From positions 1 to 16,719 of the forward strand of contig CAYPTS010000045.1 of the NCBI GenBank assembly GCA_964413825.1: a stretch of 16,719 bases of DNA, read 5' to 3'. Every line of letters starts with the position of its first letter. The stretch's first letter is position 1. This document shows, in pieces, positions 14,227-16,719 of this stretch. The notes below the pieces were generated by a model. That model saw only the letters and a list, made by a program, of their open reading frames with translations, did no database searches and had not been told where the DNA came from. The DNA comes from JAFGKM01 sp964413825 (GTDB lineage: Bacteria > Ratteibacteria > UBA8468 > B48-G9 > JAFGKM01). The position numbers were made by a program, and so were the translations under genes.

Positions 14227-16516
14227 ACTTTTTGTCCTGCACACTGATTTCTATATTGCCGCGTTCAGTCTTTACGGACAATTCCATGCTGTCAAGATTG
14301 AGGGGATTGGGGGTTATTTTAATCTCCTTCCAGTTTGCGGAAACCGGTTTTAATCCACCGGCAAGCTCAACGAGATGCACTATCGGATGGGCGCTCCACG
14401 CATGGCAGAGAGAAATATACCCTGATTCAGGATTCCACATTTCCCAGCAAGTAGTCGCACCTTCATCCAACATCTTTCCCCATCTTCTTTTTATAAAATC
14501 TATTATATTTTTCTCGTATCCTCCGGCTTTCTTAAGCGCTTCGATAACGTAATAATAGTAGAAAGGGCTTGCTTCAACAATATTTTTATTCTTGAACGGC
14601 TCTGTTTTCATCGGCGGCATTAAGATTTTCTCCGCCCACGTCCTGTGATATCTCTTGTTTAAATCCATCAGTATTGCCCAGGCGTGGGTATGCTGGCTCA
14701 CTTTTTTTACCGGGTTTTTCGTATCATACCCGTCCAGAAACACCTTTGCTTTGCTGTCCCAGAAAACCTTCATGATTCTTTTTTCCATCTCCTGCGCAAG
14801 ACCCGAGTAAACCTTTTTCCTGTCATTCTTGCCGAGGATGCCCGATATCTTAACCGCCGTTTTCAGGGTATGCAGGTATAGAAGGTTGAAAAGACATGAA
14901 AAACCGTCTTTATAGAGCGGCGCCCAGTCCAGGAAAACCCACCATTCGGGCATCTTTCCCAGCAGGTAGTTTTTATTCGTGTATTCCCGGAAAAATTTCA
15001 GCGCCTTCTCTATTTTTTCATACTGTTGGTTCATCAGCGAAACATCGCCCGTAAACCTGTAATAATCAAGATGGGTGTGTATCCACGTCATTGTAAAGTC
15101 GGGAAGAATGCATCCCACCGCGGTTGTGGGGAAGTGCCCGTAAATAAGCCCGTTTTCAATCTGCGACTGCCCTGCCTGTTTTATCCCGCGCCTGAAAAGG
15201 CGCATATCCCCGAACGCGTAATAGGTATTTGCCGCCTGTACTCTCGCATCACCCCACCACTGCGCCTGCTCGCGCCAGGGACAGTCAACATAGGCATCAA
15301 GACTGCAGCATATCTGCGTCCTTACGCACATATCCCATATGCGGTTTATTTTTTCGTCGGAGGTCTTGAAAAAAGTCCGGTTTTCAAAAGGATATGCGGT
15401 CTGCCTGACGTGCATTTTTCTTATCTTAAGCGGTTTTTTGACGTTTCGGACAGTCAAGGCAAGGTATCTGAAACCGTGAATGGAAAAGGTTTCAAACTTC
15501 TGTCTGCCTTTCCTCAAGATATACCTATCGGACACCGCAACCTTGCATCCTGTCGCAGGGTCTTTTACGCACAGTCCGGCGCCCGCAAGAATTTCGGCGG
15601 TCGTGAAATCCAGCACCTCTCCGCCGGAGCCCTCAACTTCTATTTCCGGGAAACCCGCCACCTCTTCGCCGAAGTCGACTATCAGCGTAATTCTTTTCCC
15701 TGCAGGAAAAGGCGTTATTGCAGTAAAAGAGGCGTCTGCTCTGAACATGTTTTCCGGGTTCTTTATCCTTGAAGAGGCATCCTGCCCGTTCTTCTCTTCT
15801 TCCAGATAGATGCCGGTAAGGTTTCGCGTACATTCCCATCCTTCCGCACATCTGCCGTAGTGAGAATAGAGCACCTTTCTGAAGTTTTTAATCTCCTCCC
15901 TCATCAGAGGGATTTCCCTTTCTTCAAAATTAAACCACGGAGCACAGCCGGCTTTCCTCCAGATAGGTTCTTTCCATCCGTTCTCTCCGCATTTGATTTT
16001 CGCCACGGGAAACATCCAGTCTTTTTCATCCCGCCGCGCATCAACATTTTCCTGGTAGCCCAGCTGCACCGTTCTTCTCAACATGTCCTGCTTATGACCA
16101 ACTGATTTTTTGACAAGCCATCCGCCGCCAGGGACGGTTCCGATACCGGCGTCTCCCGCAGTGCCTTCAACCAGCAAACCCGCGGCTCCCGCGTATATGG
16201 ACTGGAAAGTCCCGTGCCCGTACTGGTGCACGACAACCGCAATGACATTTTCGCCCTGCTTCAGATACCTCCCGATATCCACGGTGTCAACAGGGTAGTT
16301 TGCGGGATAACCTCTTGCAGGACCGTAACAGACATATTCGCCGTTAACGTAAAGTTTGTACCGTGAATCCGCGGTAATGTTTATGTTGACAGGGCACTCT
16401 GGCGCCTCTTTGAGAAAGAACGATTTTCTGGCAAGCATGAAAACATTAATATCTTCGTAACCGGTGTGGTCATACCATATCCATCCTGCGTCCTTGAAAA
16501 ATAATTTTTTGTCCAT
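14171..16516 (-). CDS. Alpha-L-rhamnosidase-like GH78 protein
   Basis: A 781-aa protein with no signal peptide, probably cytoplasmic. Residues ~1-120 are an N-terminal carbohydrate-binding beta-sandwich with the ADSRYKLYVNGEYVCYGPARG signature (49-69) and QGENVIAVVVHQYG (87-100). Residues ~260-375 form the beta domain before the barrel (LIVDFGEEVAGFPEIEVEG). Residues ~380-715 are the (alpha/alpha)6 barrel: DCPWREQAQWWGDA (411-424) carries the conserved Asp411, Arg415, Glu416 and Asp423, and GATTCWEMWNPESG (686-699) carries Glu692, the likely catalytic base, with Glu416 the likely acid. A C-terminal beta domain ends the chain. GGAGG (16532-16528) is 11 nt upstream of the ATG, a long spacing. 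It is transcribed toward the GH130 operon and overlaps its last 56 bp. It would release terminal rhamnose, or a related deoxysugar, from oligosaccharides; substrate range in GH78 is broad. Confidence 0.85.
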   Translation of the reverse strand: MDKKLFFKDAGWIWYDHTGYEDINVFMLARKSFFLKEAPECPVNINITADSRYKLYVNGEYVCYGPARGYPANYPVDTVDIGRYLKQGENVIAVVVHQYGHGTFQSIYAGAAGLLVEGTAGDAGIGTVPGGGWLVKKSVGHKQDMLRRTVQLGYQENVDARRDEKDWMFPVAKIKCGENGWKEPIWRKAGCAPWFNFEEREIPLMREEIKNFRKVLYSHYGRCAEGWECTRNLTGIYLEEEKNGQDASSRIKNPENMFRADASFTAITPFPAGKRITLIVDFGEEVAGFPEIEVEGSGGEVLDFTTAEILAGAGLCVKDPATGCKVAVSDRYILRKGRQKFETFSIHGFRYLALTVRNVKKPLKIRKMHVRQTAYPFENRTFFKTSDEKINRIWDMCVRTQICCSLDAYVDCPWREQAQWWGDARVQAANTYYAFGDMRLFRRGIKQAGQSQIENGLIYGHFPTTAVGCILPDFTMTWIHTHLDYYRFTGDVSLMNQQYEKIEKALKFFREYTNKNYLLGKMPEWWVFLDWAPLYKDGFSCLFNLLYLHTLKTAVKISGILGKNDRKKVYSGLAQEMEKRIMKVFWDSKAKVFLDGYDTKNPVKKVSQHTHAWAILMDLNKRYHRTWAEKILMPPMKTEPFKNKNIVEASPFYYYYVIEALKKAGGYEKNIIDFIKRRWGKMLDEGATTCWEMWNPESGYISLCHAWSAHPIVHLVELAGGLKPVSANWKEIKITPNPLNLDSMELSVKTERGNIEISVQDKKFRAEIPPGIKKQVLPRRP

Positions 16517-16607
16517 TATTCGCTTAACCTCCGTTATAAGAACATAATATATTTCTGAGATTCCGACATAAGAATCCTTGGTACTGAGGGGAAAAGAAAG
16601 AGTTGAC
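16517..16607. other. Upstream region of the rhamnosidase-like gene
   Basis: AT-rich leader on the minus strand. TATTAT/TATATT hexamers (16544-16551) could be -10 boxes, but no convincing -35 is present. GTTATAAG (16533-16540) matches the 8-mer found in the second operator-like repeat near 5223-5230; this could be a shared regulator half-site or chance. A weak 5-bp inverted repeat, GATTC/GAATC, lies at 16559-16563/16572-16576. Confidence 0.25.
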
Positions 16608-16719
16608 GTGCGAGTGTGGAAGCACAGTCATAAGACAAGGTGAAAAGCACCAAGCATTCGGACAATTACCTTGCTCGGAGCTGTGTGAACCCTACGTAGC
16701 CTTGGCGAAGGAGGGTGAG
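16608..16719 (+). ncRNA. Structured RNA candidate, possibly the 5' end of a group II intron (cut by window edge)
   Basis: The element begins GTGCGAG (16608-16614), fitting the GUGYG start of group II introns. It holds nested complementarity: outer CACAG (16623-16627) with CTGTG (16681-16685), a GTC-ATAA-GAC hairpin (16627-16636), CAAGGT (16636-16641) with ACCTTG (16668-16673), and the alternative GGTG-AAAAG-CACC (16639-16651), similar in style to the early domain I hairpin of bacterial introns. No ORF is supported here. Without the downstream sequence there is no reverse transcriptase and no domain V to confirm it, so an unrelated structured RNA or repeat remains possible. Confidence 0.35.
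16689..16716. repeat. Imperfect hairpin repeat at the right edge
   Basis: ACCCT (16689-16693) pairs with AGGGT (16712-16716), and GCC (16699-16701) with GGC (16704-16706) across a 2-nt loop, with A.G mismatches between them. The phrase around CTACGTAG...TTGGCGAAGG resembles short dispersed repeats that I recall from candidate-phylum genomes. It may instead be a stem of the preceding structured RNA. Confidence 0.35.

Noticed and set aside
15026..15772. 248-codon plus-strand frame opposite the GH78-like gene
   Set aside because: Shadow of a gene with intact catalytic motifs; no independent signals.
16544..16574. Sigma-70 promoter for the rhamnosidase-like gene
   Set aside because: TATTAT/TATATT -10-like hexamers exist, but -35 matches are at most three of six at any usual spacing.
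1..16719. CRISPR array, tRNA or rRNA gene, transposase
   Set aside because: No regularly spaced repeats, no cloverleaf or T-loop motif and no transposase or integrase motif were seen when reading both strands.

Overview
The window (about 50% GC by eye, standard stop codons including TGA) looks like a glycan-utilisation region from an uncultured bacterium of the Planctomycetes-Verrucomicrobia-Lentisphaerae superphylum or a neighbouring candidate phylum. The reasons are a GntR/periplasmic-binding-protein hybrid regulator followed directly by a prepilin-like protein with a C-terminal ADG tail motif, a giant secreted LamG protein, several divergent glycosidase-like proteins, a NagB/PIG-L fusion, and short dispersed intergenic repeats at both edges. 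The phylum is an inference from gene style; no marker gene is present.

Layout. (1) 1-80: a relic of a dispersed intergenic repeat. (2) 97-2629, plus strand: a creatininase-family amidohydrolase and a TIM-barrel glycosidase-like protein, closely spaced and probably translationally coupled. (3) 2630-2748: a short convergent intergenic region with small hairpins. (4) 5094-2749, minus strand: a glucosamine-6-phosphate deaminase fused to a PIG-L/LmbE deacetylase. (5) 5095-5244: a divergent control region with a perfect-consensus sigma-70 promoter and an operator-like tandem repeat. (6) 5245-14226, plus strand: a five-gene apparent operon made of regulator, prepilin-like protein, 1328-aa secreted double-LamG barrel protein, 735-aa (alpha/alpha)6-like protein and GH130 enzyme. 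(7) 16516-14171, minus strand: an alpha-L-rhamnosidase-like GH78 protein whose 3' end overlaps the GH130 gene tail to tail by 56 bp. (8) 16517-16719: leader of the rhamnosidase gene, then a structured element beginning GTGCG that may be the 5' end of a group II intron, ending in an imperfect hairpin repeat.

How the genes may work together (inference). The regulator probably senses a sugar and controls its own operon through the repeats just downstream of its promoter. The secreted LamG protein would bind and perhaps cut a polysaccharide at the cell surface, with the prepilin-like protein linked to a type II secretion/type IV pilus-like machine. Oligosaccharides taken up would be processed inside the cell by GH130 (mannosides), the GH78-like enzyme (rhamnosides) and the 735-aa protein. 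The NagB/PIG-L fusion would funnel an N-acetylated amino sugar into fructose-6-phosphate. No transporter is encoded in the window, so uptake genes must lie elsewhere.
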